DNA of 64,000 nucleotides from Phymorhynchus buccinoides (Eukaryota > Mollusca > Gastropoda > Neogastropoda > Raphitomidae). Below are positions 22,143 to 32,352 of the stretch, one piece after another (within the stretch, counting starts at the first letter, position 1; the number at the start of each line of letters is the position of its first letter). The position numbers and the translations under genes are program-made. Below the pieces are notes generated by a model, which was not told the DNA's origin, searched no databases, and saw only the letters and a program-made list of their open reading frames with translations. The stretch lies in the NCBI GenBank assembly GCA_017654935.2, contig CM065691.1, positions 22,203,882-22,267,881 on the forward strand, written 5' to 3'.

Positions 22143-22945
22143 GTAAGTGGTGGCTGTATATCAAAGTAGAAACAAGAAGCAAACCGTTTTTGTTTAAAAC
22201 TGGAATGTCTTTTATGATTGGTTGATATTAGCCGGGACTTGGGGCCAAAACTAAGAAGAGCTAGATAGCTATATATATCGTTAATGATTTATAGAAATCA
22301 TGGTACGACCTCATATGTCTATTTGTGAAAGACTGTAACTGTGACTGTCTCTTAAATTTGGAGGCATTTGCGCCACCTGTTAGTGCTGCAGCCAGAGAGA
22401 TAGTTTGGTCTTTGGGGACCTTCCCCAACGTCAGTTGTCTTCAAATGTGTTTGGCCGGGAGAGTGGCATTGAGTTTGTTTTTGCAATGCATCTCCGCTAT
22501 GCACAAATTTAGCCATGGTCAACTGCTAAATTCCAGTATAATAATAATAATAATAATAATACTAATACTGAACATTTATATAGCGCTTTACTCCCTTTGC
22601 AGGGAGCTCAAAGCGCTTTACATAGACAATAAAACACAAATAAGTCATTATACACATAAGACTCACTACAATCAAATCAAATATAAAATAATATTATTTA
22701 AACAAAGCCCTGTTCATAACCACAAAATTTGAAACAATATTACAATATTATAAGAAAAGAAAACAAAATTGCAAGGGAAATCAAAGTTCAAATCAAAGTA
22801 TGACATTCGTTCTGCAGGATAGAATACAATTGGATTTTGTGTGTTTGTTTTTTTATTAATAGGACTATGCCCTGTGGCCTGGGACTCCTTGTCCAAATCC
22901 GAAAGTCCCACATTTCTGATGATTCATAATGTATTGTGCTTCTAG
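22143..22945 (+). other. intron 5, with RTE-like tail repeat
   Basis: No gene is visible. An (ATA)n run at about 22539-22560 is followed by TTTATATAGCGC and, a little further, AAAGCGCTTTACA, a pairing commonly seen near invertebrate non-LTR and SINE tails. The large inverted duplication becomes detectable at 22710; whether it extends further left cannot be seen because the mirror image leaves the window. Confidence 0.5.
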
Positions 22946-23171
22946 ATTCTACGTATGAACAGTGCAGCATGATGTCCATATCCACCTGCTACTTCGGCCA
23001 TTGGGGCTGGATCCAGAACAGGGCTCTGAGTACCGACTACCTGGGCTGTCCACGCCCCTGCCGCTTCTCCCAGTTCCACACCTCCCTGTCCTCGGCCTAC
23101 TTCCCCTCCCCCAATGCCGTCAGTGCTCTGAAACTGGGGGGCGTCATCCCTGTCAATGCCACAAACATCAG
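22946..23171 (+). CDS. DEG/ENaC sodium channel, exon 6 (extracellular)
   Basis: The acceptor is CTTCTAG at 22939-22945 and the donor is ATCAG/GTTGAG after 23171. It encodes STYEQCSMMSISTCYF, then YLGCPRPCRF and SSAYFPSPNAVSALKLGG, matching the family's C-x-x-PC and Y-PS extracellular segment before the palm strand. Phases match exon 5 (1 base) and exon 7 (2 bases). An identical mirror copy is at 63541-63766 on the minus strand. Confidence 0.92.
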
Positions 23172-23591
23172 GTTGAGAGAGAGAGAGAGGAGGGGGGGGG
23201 GAAGAGAGAGAGAGAGAGATTTATTTTGTTTGTTTTTAAACTGAATAAGCCTGAGTAAGCCTACCAACAATCATGATGCATCATCACCTTCACCAGATAC
23301 GTTATGCTCTAACTGTGTACGTTTTGTTTGTCTGTCTTACCTGACTGTTTACAATGTTCTCTCAAAGCAGGATTAAAAGGATTGTTTTGGAAAGTTTAGG
23401 GTATTACCTAAAGAATCTTGGAATGGGATGATAAAAAACAAATCGCCTTTTAGCAATCGGGGAGTCGTTAACACTATTAAATACTCTAGAAGTTGCGTAG
23501 AAGAAATCTCGGTTGTCTTTATTGTAGATGTGTGCACCTTAATCAGGGCGTTCAATTAACTGGTGTTACTTGTGCTTCTGTAACATTGCAG

Positions 23592-23683
23592 ACAGAACTA
23601 CCTGCAGCTGAGCTTTTACTACGAGGATCTGGCGATTGAGGAAACAACCCAAGTTCCTGAGTACGAATGGATCTCTATTATGG
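23592..23683 (+). CDS. DEG/ENaC sodium channel, exon 7 (pre-TM2)
   Basis: The acceptor is ACATTGCAG ending 23591 and the donor is ATGG/GTAAGA after 23683. It encodes RQNYLQLSFYYEDLAIEE and PEYEWISIMG, the conserved palm strand N-x-x-L-x-x-YYE-x-L and the wrist region leading into TM2. It leaves one base, completed by exon 8. The mirror copy is at 63029-63120. Confidence 0.92.
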
Positions 23684-23714
23684 GTAAGATATCGACATGT
23701 TTATATTTTGTGAA

Positions 23715-24250
23715 TTGTACAGATATCCAGACCAGAAACAAACATCCTCCAAGTTCAGCTTCGATGAACTAGCCATATCATCCACATGGAGGAGCCCCGG
23801 GTCCCTCGTCAGCTCCTCTACGGTGAACTCATACCAGACAGCCGCAAGCAGGGTCGCCCAAAGAAGAGGTAGGCCTATAAGGACAACCTCAAGTGGGCCG
23901 GGCTTCAGCCTCGCCACCTCGAAGCTGCTGCAGCCCTTAGCAGAACCAGCTGGCGCGCCCTGACCAGGAGAGCAGTGACGACTTTTGAAGATGATCGTCG
24001 GCAGCGCCAGCGCCAGGAAACAACATGAGAGCAACGTCGTAGAGCTATCTGTCATAACTGGTGTCCCATGCCCTTCCTGCGACCGCATGTGCGCTTCTGG
24101 GTTTGGTTTCCGAAGCCACGTGTATCCACCGATGAAGGCACACAGAAAAGTCATCCTCGGACCCGAGAGACAACCATCAGCAAAATGAAACATGCATCAA
24201 AGGAACTGCTGCAGCCATTATCTTTGCATTCAGCGCACAAACAATGGAAA
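23715..24250 (+). mobile_element. LINE 3'-end fragment in intron 7
   Basis: One frame reads YKDNLKWAGLQPRHLEAAAA, then SRTSWRALTRRAVTTFEDDR and RQRQRQ, followed in another frame by CPSCDRMCASGFGFRSH. This is the characteristic C-terminus of many animal LINE proteins (RYKD-LK segment, W-R segment, then a C2H2-like zinc finger with C-x2-C and SH). The frame is broken by a stop before the finger, so it is a dead 3' piece. The 171-residue frame on the opposite strand is a shadow. The mirror copy is at 62462-63000. Confidence 0.75.
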
Positions 24251-24357
24251 TGACATCTTAGCGTAGGTGCAGTTGATCTATTTGTATTGGGGAAAGAGCT
24301 CGGCGAAGGATAGGTGAAGGGATAACTTACTTATCATGTTGCCCCCCCCCCCCCCCC

Positions 24358-24680
24358 GTCTCTATGTGTCTCCGTCTCTATCCTCGTCTCTATCCTCGTC
24401 TCTATGTGTCACCAATTTTGTCTATGTGTCCACATCTTCGTGTGTCCCGGTCTTCATGTGTCCCCGTGATAAATCTAGCTATCTATATGTGACCAAAGAA
24501 TCGAACCCAAATCCAAACCCTAAACCTAATCTGAAATCCTATCCCAATCCCTAACCAGAAACCCAAGTAGTATCCCCTAACCTTATCCCTAACCCAATGG
24601 GGCTCATAGAGACTGGGACATATAGAGACGAAGCACACAGACGATGACACACATAGGTGGGGACACATAGAGACGAGGGC
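24358..24680. repeat. inverted GTCTCTATGTGTC repeats around degenerate CCCTAA sequence
   Basis: After a poly-C run, the left side has several GTCTCTATGTGTC-type words (24358-24470) and the right side has their complements GACACATAGAGACGA (24600-24680). Between them (about 24507-24599) lies a degenerate CCCTAA/CCCAAT-rich stretch resembling vertebrate-type telomeric repeats. The structure could form a long imperfect hairpin. The mirror copy is at 62030-62357. Confidence 0.7.
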
Positions 24681-24815
24681 ACATTGAATTGATCCCAGTG
24701 GAGGAGGCGTGCATCTTGTTTTAAATGAACAAATCAGAAAGAACAGAACTGCTTGTGGTGAAAAACAAAAAAGGGAGAGGAAGTTCTGACCTGTTGAAGG
24801 AGTCATGAGTGAAGC

Positions 24816-24839
24816 TTTCGAGCGTAGGCTCTTCATCAG
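24816..24839 (-). other. hammerhead-like core motif (candidate)
   Basis: On the minus strand CTGATGA is followed by a possible GAGC/GCTC stem and GAAA, the three conserved blocks of a hammerhead ribozyme core. Such motifs occur in Penelope-like and other retroelements. Stems I and III are not convincing here, so it may be a decayed relic or a chance match. The mirror is at 61876-61899 (+). Confidence 0.25.
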
Positions 24840-24889
24840 CAGATGAGAGGAGAATGGCAGATAGACCAGGAAGGGACAAGATCAGTGTG

Positions 24890-25380
24890 GGGGGTGGGGG
24901 GTGGGGGGGTGGGGGGGTGTGTGTGTGTGGCGAATGGGAAGGTGAGCACAAATCAGTATAGAGAAAAAGAGAGTTGTAGAGGTTTAGGGCCAAAGAAGCA
25001 AATTTGCAGAGTAGTGAGTATGAAAACATCAATTTGCTTGTGGTGAATTGTTTCTCTACTGCACACTTTCTCACAACGTGCATTCAATTACCCCCATCAC
25101 ATTTCCCCATGTCCTAGACACTTCGTTACCGCAAGTGTGATGGAACCCGCTCATATTATTGTTTTTGCTGATTGTGTTAAATCTCCGCTAAGGGGTGACG
25201 TTTTTTCCTTCTATCTATCGATCAGTTGTGAAACAATATAATTGTAGTTTTAATTAATATTGGTTAATCTTAAAGCTTTCACCAAAATAATTTTGCTTTG
25301 AATGTTGAAATTAATTGGGACGATCCTTTAAATCCATGAAATGTTCATTTTGATTGTTATGATAAAGGTAATTTATTGAT
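24890..25380. other. non-coding intron 7 sequence
   Basis: It has a GTGGGG-rich run at about 24890-24925, then AT-rich sequence. No gene, RNA or repeat family is recognised. Confidence 0.5.
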
Positions 25381-25411
25381 ATTTTATCCAGCTACAAGAA
25401 GATTAATCAAT

Positions 25412-25470
25412 GTGGCAGAGTGGTAAGCGTGTCGGACTGATCCATTGGTGACGGTTTGAATTCCGTATAC
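25412..25470 (+). repeat. tRNA-like relic
   Basis: GTGGCAGAGTGGTAAGCGTG resembles a box A with D-loop and GGTTTGAATTCC a box B, separated by about 35 bases. Acceptor-stem pairing is not evident. It is most likely a SINE head or tRNA pseudogene rather than a working tRNA. The mirror is at 61247-61305 (minus). Confidence 0.4.
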
Positions 25471-25566
25471 ATTCATTTTGTTTTTAAAAATAAAGGGCAG
25501 TGTTTCAAAGTGTCTCCACTTCATGCTTCTAGTTTTGTTTCTCTCAGGCCCCTCCCTTCTCTCTGT

Positions 25567-25642
<76 letters not shown>
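25567..25642 (+). repeat. (CT)n microsatellite
   Basis: A CT dinucleotide run with one TCTATCT interruption. The mirror (GA)n run is at 61068-61125. Confidence 0.95.
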
Positions 25643-25916
25643 CCCTCTCTTCATTAAATATTCCATTTCTCCTTGTCCTATCTCTGTCAAATTTTACCTG
25701 GACTAAGAAAGTTGTATTTTTCGGTCTCTTTGCTTGTCTGTGCATATGTGAAGAAAACAAGTGGTTCAAGTAGGCCCCATACACTCTTTAATGATGGAAA
25801 CAAATAAGCGGTCTTTCTTAGCGGAGGTCTGCGCTGTATTAATGCAATCTGTTGTGTGTTGGTTTGAGATGTGACGGCAAACTAAATGTCCTTTCATGTA
25901 AATATAACATTGATTT

Positions 25917-25918
<2 letters not shown>

Positions 25919-25953
<35 letters not shown>

Positions 25954-26565
25954 GCGTGCGTGTGCGTGTGCGTGTGCGTGCGAGCGCGTGTATAAGGATT
26001 TCCTGTTTTTAAGTTTTAACAGAATAAGTTCCTTTAAAAAAAAATTTTTTTAAAGATATTTGTGTGTGTACTGTATCTTTAAAACACTTTAAAATAAGCA
26101 TTTTGTATAAATTGTGGAAAAAGCAAACTAAAATACCTTCAAAAATCAATTTTTTGCTTCAGCTGCAGGGGGACATTACCCCTGGACCCCGGCCTTTCAG
26201 GTTTTTTTTCATTTTGTGTAGTTGCCACCATCTGTCTGTGTCGCTGTGTCTGGGTGTGTGTGTGACTGTGTGTGTGCGTGTGCGCGTGCGTGCGAGCGCG
26301 TGTATAAGGATTTCCTGTTTTTGAGTTTTAAACAGAATAAGTTCCTTTTAAAAAAAAATTAAAAAAGATATTTGTGTGTGTACTGTATCTTTAAAACACT
26401 TTAAAAGAAGCAATTGTATAAATTGTGGAAAAAACAAACTAAAATACCTTCATAAATCAATTTTTGCTTCAGCTGCAGAGGGACATTACCCCTGGACCCC
26501 GGCCTTTCAGGGGTTTTTCATTTTGTGTAGTTGCACCCCATTGTGTGTGCTGTGTGTGTGTGTGT

Positions 26566-26600
<35 letters not shown>
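25919..26600 (+). repeat. 312-bp tandem duplication next to exon 8
   Basis: GTGTATAAGGATTTCCTG occurs at 25988 and again at 26300, and the following 300 bases (AT-rich, then GGACATTACCCCTGGACCCC and CCTTTCAGG) repeat. Each unit ends in a TG microsatellite, the second of which supplies the sequence just before the exon 8 acceptor. A related, inverted piece lies at 28705-28860. Confidence 0.85.
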
Positions 26601-26760
26601 GTCTGCTGGGGGGCAACATGGGTTTTTCTTCATGGGGGTCAGTGTGCTGACCTTGATGGAGCTGCTGGACCTGGCCGTGTGTCTGGGGGCCTTACTGGCC
26701 AGACGACTCCGTGGCCGACAACACAGCACAAACAACGCAATAGTCGAGCCCTCCGATTAG
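26601..26760 (+). CDS. DEG/ENaC sodium channel, last exon (TM2, stop); frameshifted in this arm
   Basis: The acceptor is TGTGCAG at 26594-26600. The exon should read GLLGGNMGFFMGVSVLTLME, i.e. the GG-x-x-G lead and the G-V-S selectivity-filter triplet inside TM2, then a short cytoplasmic tail RRLRGRQHSTNNAIVEPSD and TAG at 26758-26760. In this arm GGGTTTTTCTTC has two more T than the mirror copy (GGGTTTCTTC), which breaks the frame after NMG; downstream sequence is intact in the shifted frame. A homopolymer error or a null allele are both possible. The intact copy is at 59974-60131. Confidence 0.9.
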
Positions 26761-26837
26761 AGTACAGCTGGTCACTTTATCATTATGAGTAGCATTCTCC
26801 ACAATGTGAACCTCAGTTCCACTTTAAAATTGATCAT

Positions 26838-27330
26838 TAACTTAGTGGTAGTGTCGCTGACTAGTGGCTGGGAGGTCTTGGGCTCAAATCCCATCGGATG
26901 CGAGTGTTCCTTTCGGTCCTGGACTGACCCCTACCCAGAGTGAGTGTGCAGTGGGCTCAATGGGAAGACTGAAACCACACAGTCGAGCTTCACCCACGTA
27001 ACGGATGACGATTCTGAGAGTGCTGTTTCTAATTTTATGACCAACACTGCAGGTGTTTGTAGTTATCGGGCCTAGTTAACGCCAGGGTATCACGAAAGGA
27101 AGCGTAGTGTACAGCCCTGTCATGTAGTCTCAGATCAGATACGGAACTCCATAGCGTCATCATCATCGTGTCATACAATCATCCCACTCATCTCCATCAA
27201 GCTATCACAAAGAAAATATGTTCTCAAATTCTGTGGCCTTTTCATGCCCTGCTCTCATGGTGACCTCAGTTTCGGTTTCCAATCCAGTCTCTGTGCCCTT
27301 GGTGCGTTCGGGTCCAGTCATGGGGATCAC
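26838..27330 (+). mobile_element. tRNA-derived SINE-like unit, copy 1
   Basis: CTTAGTGGTAGTGTCGCTGA (box A-like) and GGGCTCAAATCCC (box B-like, 26880-26892) begin a unit that continues with GGGAAGACTGAAACCACA and ends near GGTGACCTCAGTTTCGG. A second diverged copy in direct orientation follows at 27612-28050. It is probably a tRNA-headed SINE copied together with its flank. It lies just past the DEG/ENaC stop. Confidence 0.6.
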
Positions 27331-27611
27331 AGTATGTTCTGGGGAGCTGTCGATGGACGGATATGGTGGTGTCCTCATAGGAGGACCCCACTCACGCTGG
27401 CTCCGTGACTGAGACATTGTCGTCAGTAGGGCCTATGGGGCTTAGTAAAAGGTGTCTTGCATATATTAGCAAAGAACAGGTTCCACTGAACTCCGCCGAA
27501 GTGACTCAGTAGCAGTGCAGTGCCTCCTTGATGGTTGCCTCCTGACGGCCTAACATAGATTCGCAGCCCCTGGACTGCTGATTTTGGAATTGTTAAATTA
27601 TACCAGCCACC

Positions 27612-28050
27612 ATAGCGCAGTAGTAGTATCGCAGACTAGTAGCTGGGAGATCTCAAGTTTCAATCCCATCAGAGGCGAGGGTTTTCTGGGCCCTGGGCTA
27701 GCTGACTCCTACCCAGGGGCGAATGTGCTATGCGCTCAGTGGGAAGACTGAAACCACATAGTCAAGCTTCATCCACTTGAAGAATGCGATTCTGAGAGCG
27801 TTGCTCAAATTTCATGATCATCACTGCAGGTGTCTGTAGTTATCGGGATAGTATGAAAGGAAGCATAGAGTACAGCCCTGTCTTGCAGTCTCAGACCAAT
27901 AAGGAACTCCATGGCATCGTCATCATAATCATCTGCCTCATCTTCATCAATCATTAAAAAAAAAGTCTCAAATGCTGTGGCCTTGCTGCTCTGATGGTGA
28001 CCTCAGTTTCGATTTCCAACCCAGTCTATGCTCTTGGTGCGTTCATGTCA
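27612..28050 (+). mobile_element. tRNA-derived SINE-like unit, copy 2
   Basis: It has the same order of blocks as 26838-27330 (box-like start AGCGCAGTAGTAGTATCGCA, GGGAAGACTGAAACCACA, GGTGACCTCAGTTTCG), with scattered differences. The period is about 750 bases. Mirror copies lie at about 58690-59150 and 59400-59930. Confidence 0.6.
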
Positions 28051-28059
28051 AAGTCATTG

Positions 28060-28149
28060 AAACTTGAACACATTTGTCTTAAAGAATGCACAAATGCCCC
28101 AATAATATTATTGGGGCATTTGTGCATTAAGACAAATGTGTTCAAGTTT
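28060..28149. repeat. 90-bp near-perfect palindrome
   Basis: AAACTTGAACACATTTGTCTTAA on the left is mirrored on the right, and the centre CCCCAATAATATTATTGGGG is perfectly self-complementary. Only a three-base asymmetry (AGA) interrupts the symmetry. It could extrude a cruciform or be a minimal palindromic MITE. It is preserved in the mirror arm at 58601-58690. Confidence 0.85.
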
Positions 28150-28159
28150 TGTCAGTTCA

Positions 28160-28650
28160 GACGTGCTGTGTTGTGACGGACTCACCATAAACTCCTCTTC
28201 TTTATTTTTTGACATCCGTCATCATCTTGCTGATGATTCTGATGGATACAGTAATATTGATACTGTAGGAAGTAGTTAATTGCTGCCAGATGATAAGCTC
28301 ATAGGGGAGGGGAGTAAAGGGGGGGGGGGGGCGTGTTTGTAGAAAAATTGCTGTAAGCACCTTGAATTGATTCACTAAAAAACAAGTGTGTTGTGACTAA
28401 CCATCACTTGAACTTTAAGCCTTTCAGTAACATGTATTTTTTTAATTAAATGTTTTTTTCGGTTGTGTGCTGTGACTCACCATTATTTGAATTTAAGCAC
28501 TTGAGCATTATGAAGCGATTCACTTGGAAAAAAAAGTGTTCGTTTCTCAGCTGTGACTCAGCTGTGACTCACCATTACTTGAACTTTTACACGCTATTTG
28601 TTCACGCTATTCATTTGCCTGTCACTGCTACGGTCAGTTGAACTTTAAAC
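28160..28650 (+). repeat. diverged GTGACTCACCAT-TTGAACTT repeats
   Basis: TGTGACTCACCATTACTTGAAC and variants occur at about 28165, 28395, 28470 and 28560, each followed by TTTAAGC-like sequence. A poly-G run is at 28319-28332. No gene is seen. The mirror is at about 58100-58590. Confidence 0.5.
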
Positions 28651-28704
28651 AAATTCTAGTTTTCCCTATTGCGGTGTAAGGGATAATAGTATTCAATACA
28701 TCTT

Positions 28705-28860
28705 CATGGGTGCAACTCCCAAAAATGAAAAAAACCTGAAAGGCAGGGGTTCAGGGACCCATGGCCCCGGCAAGAGTACAGAGGCAGAGCCCTGTCAGAC
28801 GATTCAGGGGGGCAACTTAAGAGAGAGACATAACGAGACAGACAGACAGTTAAAATTAAT
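28705..28860 (-). repeat. inverted copy of the exon-8-flanking repeat
   Basis: GGGTGCAACTCCCAAAAATG followed by AACCTGAAAGGCAGGGGTTC is the reverse complement of the block around 26185-26240, and GACAGACAGACAG replaces the TG array. The mirror is at 57838-58050. Confidence 0.6.
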
Positions 28861-29449
28861 AGACAGACAGTTTGAGTCTGATAAGCCTTGTAAAATTAGT
28901 ACACTGTCTTTGTAAACTTCCAAGATAGAACAACTCTAGACTAAATTCAAAACGCCCCAAATCGAGTGTGGTCAAACAAATCTTTTTGATGAATAAAAAA
29001 AATTGGAAGTTGAGTTTCTGGTAAAATTAAAAATACTGAAATCAGTGTAAAAATGAAAGAGTATCTCTTGAAAATGCAGTGTAAAGATTAGGTTCTGGTC
29101 TTTTTACTAATGTATGGGAACAGGTTGTTATTTAGATATACACCATCCTAATCACCAGGAAAAACCCCACTGTTGTCGAAATCATGCTTCAACAACGGCT
29201 GACCAGCCGTTTACTTCGAACGGTGTATTATCAGTATGTTTTTCTTATGTACACAACTGCCAATATTTTATTCATTATACAATGTGCAGCATTGGGAAAT
29301 GTACTTGAAGTATGAGTATGACAAAAAAACAACAACAAAGAAGCATGTTAAATTTAGTACAAGAAAGACACTTGTAGGAATTGAGTCTTTGGTGACTGCT
29401 GCTGCAACTGATAACTGACCGTGCTTAGCCGGCAGTGGAAAAATACATT
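28861..29449. other. AT-rich non-coding stretch
   Basis: No gene is recognised. An AATAAA at about 28991 on the plus strand could serve the DEG/ENaC transcript but lies 2.2 kb past the stop. Confidence 0.35.
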
Positions 29450-29676
29450 TTAACCCTTTTGTCGCCAGTCATTTTCAGACAAAACTTACCATTAAACTTA
29501 ACTGGGAAGATTTTTTTTTTTTAATCTGCAATATTAGGAATTCCCCTGTGACATGTATAACATTAGGCCTATCTTTCTCTCAAAAAATTAAGAAAATAGG
29601 GCCTTCGGTTAACTGGCCCTGGTTTGATGCTTTTTAGTGGTGCAGGAAAATGTGACATTGGCGGTGAAAATGTTAA
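29450..29676. mobile_element. piggyBac-like MITE, diverged copy
   Basis: TTAACCCTTTTGTCGCCA and TGGCGGTGAAAATGTTAA bound a 227-base element whose interior matches 10474-10720 with many substitutions, so it is an older insertion. The mirror is at 57082-57305. Confidence 0.7.
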
Positions 29677-30309
29677 AACGTGTGGTTGAATAGTCGAGGA
29701 CATGTCAGACTAGGTGTCTGACTCCAGTCTTTGTTTCTGCAATTTTGTTTGTACTTTTTGGACTCTAGATGCATATCTAATAATTTAAGGCAGGAACGAA
29801 GACATCTAAAAGACAGTTGCCTAAGAAAAAACAACAATAACAAGGACTGTAAAATATGACCAGTGGAATAGAAATATGAATTTTGACCAGCATGGTATTG
29901 TTTCAGTTTCATGTTCATCTACCTCCTGATGCCGTAGAAGAGGGGGAAAAAAGAGGAAAGGAAACACGATTATTAAGAAAATGTTGATAAAGCTTTATGT
30001 TTGCATCTGTATGGGTTTTCAGCATCGTTTTATATCACCCGGCTGTGGCAATCTGCTGGACAACTTCTGCAAATCAATGCTCATGGACAGAGCACTTTGC
30101 AATATGGGCGGAGGTTGTCGCAGAATTGTGTGTTTTATATACATGCATTTTGCTTTTTTGTTGTTGTTGTATTTGTAGGGGTGTTAATTTTTCAGAACTT
30201 CCAGTAGTCTGCTTTTTGGGGTGTCACAATTGTCATGTCATTGCAAGTTTTGTCAGCAATTATGTAATTTTGTGCAAACTTAGAGATGATTGTTTGGTAT
30301 TGGTACTCC

Positions 30310-30415
30310 CCGTGGGGATACCGGGAGGGACTTTCATACAAATAGTTCCTCCACCTTCTAGAAGTTCTGTGCTTGTAACTTCCTCTAATCTATCACTCTT
30401 TGACTCTGCCTTTTG
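30310..30415 (+). repeat. dispersed repeat, CCGTGGGGATACC family
   Basis: CCGTGGGGATACCGGGAGGG, then AGTTCCTCCACCTTCTAGAAG and TAACTTCCTCTAATCTATC. The mirror is at 56345-56450. Confidence 0.65.
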
Positions 30416-30984
30416 GCTCACTCGTCTCAATGACACGAAGTGAGTCTATGTTCTCATGCTTCTTCGCCGTTTTCCGGGTGTGTGTGTGTGTGTCTGTCTG
30501 TCTGTGGTAAAAAATCTCATGCTTCTTAAAGTATAAGAATACATGTAACATGTTTAAGGCTCAAACAATTTGCTTCAAAACTATGAATGGCAGCGTTTCA
30601 ATGTGAACTGTTTATTAGTGCAAATTGTAGTTCGACAACTGAACAAGCAAAGTAGCGTTGCAGACGACAAACTGTGCAGCAGGATTTTAGAATACGCATG
30701 TGTAGTTCATACTTTCCGATTTCCAACTCCCTGACTAGCACATCAATTAAGTTGCAGTAGATGAGGTTTGTGATGGCTTTTGCAAAGTTTGTAATGAAAT
30801 ATTTGGTGGCTCCAGCTTCATTTTGTGCGACCAATGTGAACTTTAGTATGATAAATAACAATCGAACCAAGTTTTTGCAGTTTACATGATTAAATAACAA
30901 GCAAAATTCTGGGATATGGAGCTTATTTAAAAGTAAACAATCTGGCATTTAGATCTATCTCCGAAAACCCAAAGAGAGTGAGCC
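30416..30984. repeat. unclassified repeat-like block, GGCTCACT ... AGTGAGCC
   Basis: GGCTCACT at the left and AGTGAGCC at the right form short inverted ends; a (GT)n/(CTGT)n run lies at about 30479-30506. A 116-residue frame on the minus strand (30598-30948) is conserved in the mirror arm with a few substitutions, but it resembles no family known to me and has no exon signals, so I do not call it a gene. Confidence 0.35.
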
Positions 30985-31229
30985 TTGAAAGGCTTTGCCT
31001 CTTGTTTACTTATTCTTTCATATCATCTACTATATATCCGACTAATTGGCCCATTACCCTACCTTTTTTACCAAAAAAAAACCCATCTTCCAACTAATTT
31101 TCTGCTTTGAGCTCCTCCGAAATCAGAATGTGTCAACTGAATGTAGGCGGGGAGACCAGTGAAAAACTGAAAACACGGGCACATACATACCTTGTATTAG
31201 TTATTATGGCCACATGGCCCTGGGAACGT

Positions 31230-31525
31230 GAAGTAAAGAAGAAGGCATTGGTATTATTTTTATAGTCTTTATAGCTCCCAGAGACTTGTTTCTTTCTGTG
31301 AAATTATGGCGTTTGCTTGCTCCTACCTGGAGAGTGCGTCGCAGCTAGTGCTGCACCGACCTATTTTTAAATGCAGTTTGTGTGTCTGATGGGGAAGAGG
31401 GGAGGGTACCAAATGACAACTTTTTCATTGCCACTGGGTCTCTTTTAACGTGCCACCGTGAATAACTGCATGGGCACACAGGACCTCAGTTTTTTCTCAT
31501 CTTATCAAACTGTTCAGACCATAAC
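31230..31525 (-). mobile_element. diverged SINE fragment (minus)
   Basis: It contains GCATGGGCACACAGGACCTC, CAAATGACAACTTTTTCATTGCC and a GCTCCTACCTGGAGAGTGCG end, the same order as the SINE at 10735-11131, but it lacks the tRNA head. The mirror is at about 55270-55515. Confidence 0.6.
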
Positions 31526-31742
31526 GATGGCTTGAAGTCAAAACGGACTAAATCTTTAGATAGCATCCATTGACATAATTATTATTGAACTTAGTACGAA
31601 AACTAAAACTTGTATTATCCAACTAATAACTGCTGAAATATAAAAAGCAAAACCCTTTTTATATTTCTGCAGTCATTGTTTCATACAAGTTATTAGTTTT
31701 TGTGTAAAAAATCCAATGATACGTCAATTGACTCCAAGCCAT
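31526..31742. repeat. imperfect palindrome of about 215 bp
   Basis: GATGGCTTGAAGTCAAAACG on the left is answered by CAATTGACTCCAAGCCAT on the right. Further inside AACTTGTATTA / ACAAGTTATTAGTTTT and TGAAATATAAAAAGC / TTTTTATATTTCTGCAG pair. It is a palindromic MITE-like structure; the mirror is at about 55070-55278. Confidence 0.6.
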
Positions 31743-32352
31743 ACATTTGATTAAGGTCTAGTGGAAGAAACTGCTGTAGCCAGGAACGATCACGGGTTCG
31801 AGGGGAACATGTTGTTATCTCTTGAGCCACTGTACCCACATGTTGTTTTTTCCTTCGAAATAACACACCAGCTCTAGTTATGTAAACGCCCATCTTCAGC
31901 ATTCCCCATACATGCCATAACATGTGTGACCTAGCACCACGAATGGGACATGTGTCAAAATTACCATTCTGAGAAAATTATACGTTTGAAAGCTTCAGAC
32001 ACCTCTTTCTAATGATACAAGAACCATGATTGTATCTTTTTTCTTTCCAGTTATGATCATTTAAATGAACAACAAAAATCGAACGCCCACGTTGTATTGC
32101 TGGTAATATATATATCGGAACTTTACTTCCCTTTTCCTCATTTAAATATGATCATTTAAAGTTAGTATGGGGTGAGCATCAGCCCTTTTGACAAAATGCA
32201 GTCGAGTCTAGCCTAACTAAAGAAAATGCATAGACCTAATAATTTCAAAACGCTTACAAGTCTATTTCAAAACCAAATTAAAGATTATCTTTTATAAATA
32301 TGAAAGATAAGATGTCAAACACAAAAATACCCATAACTCAAAATTGGACATA

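Noticed and set aside
24507..24599. Genuine telomere or chromosome end
   Set aside because: The CCCTAA-like units are degenerate, short and surrounded by ordinary genic sequence.
25412..25470. Functional tRNA gene
   Set aside because: Only box-like motifs are present; no acceptor stem pairing or clear anticodon arm was found.
30598..30948. 116-residue frame on the minus strand, mirrored at 55814-56164
   Set aside because: No family resemblance, no splice signals, and it lies in a repeat-like block.
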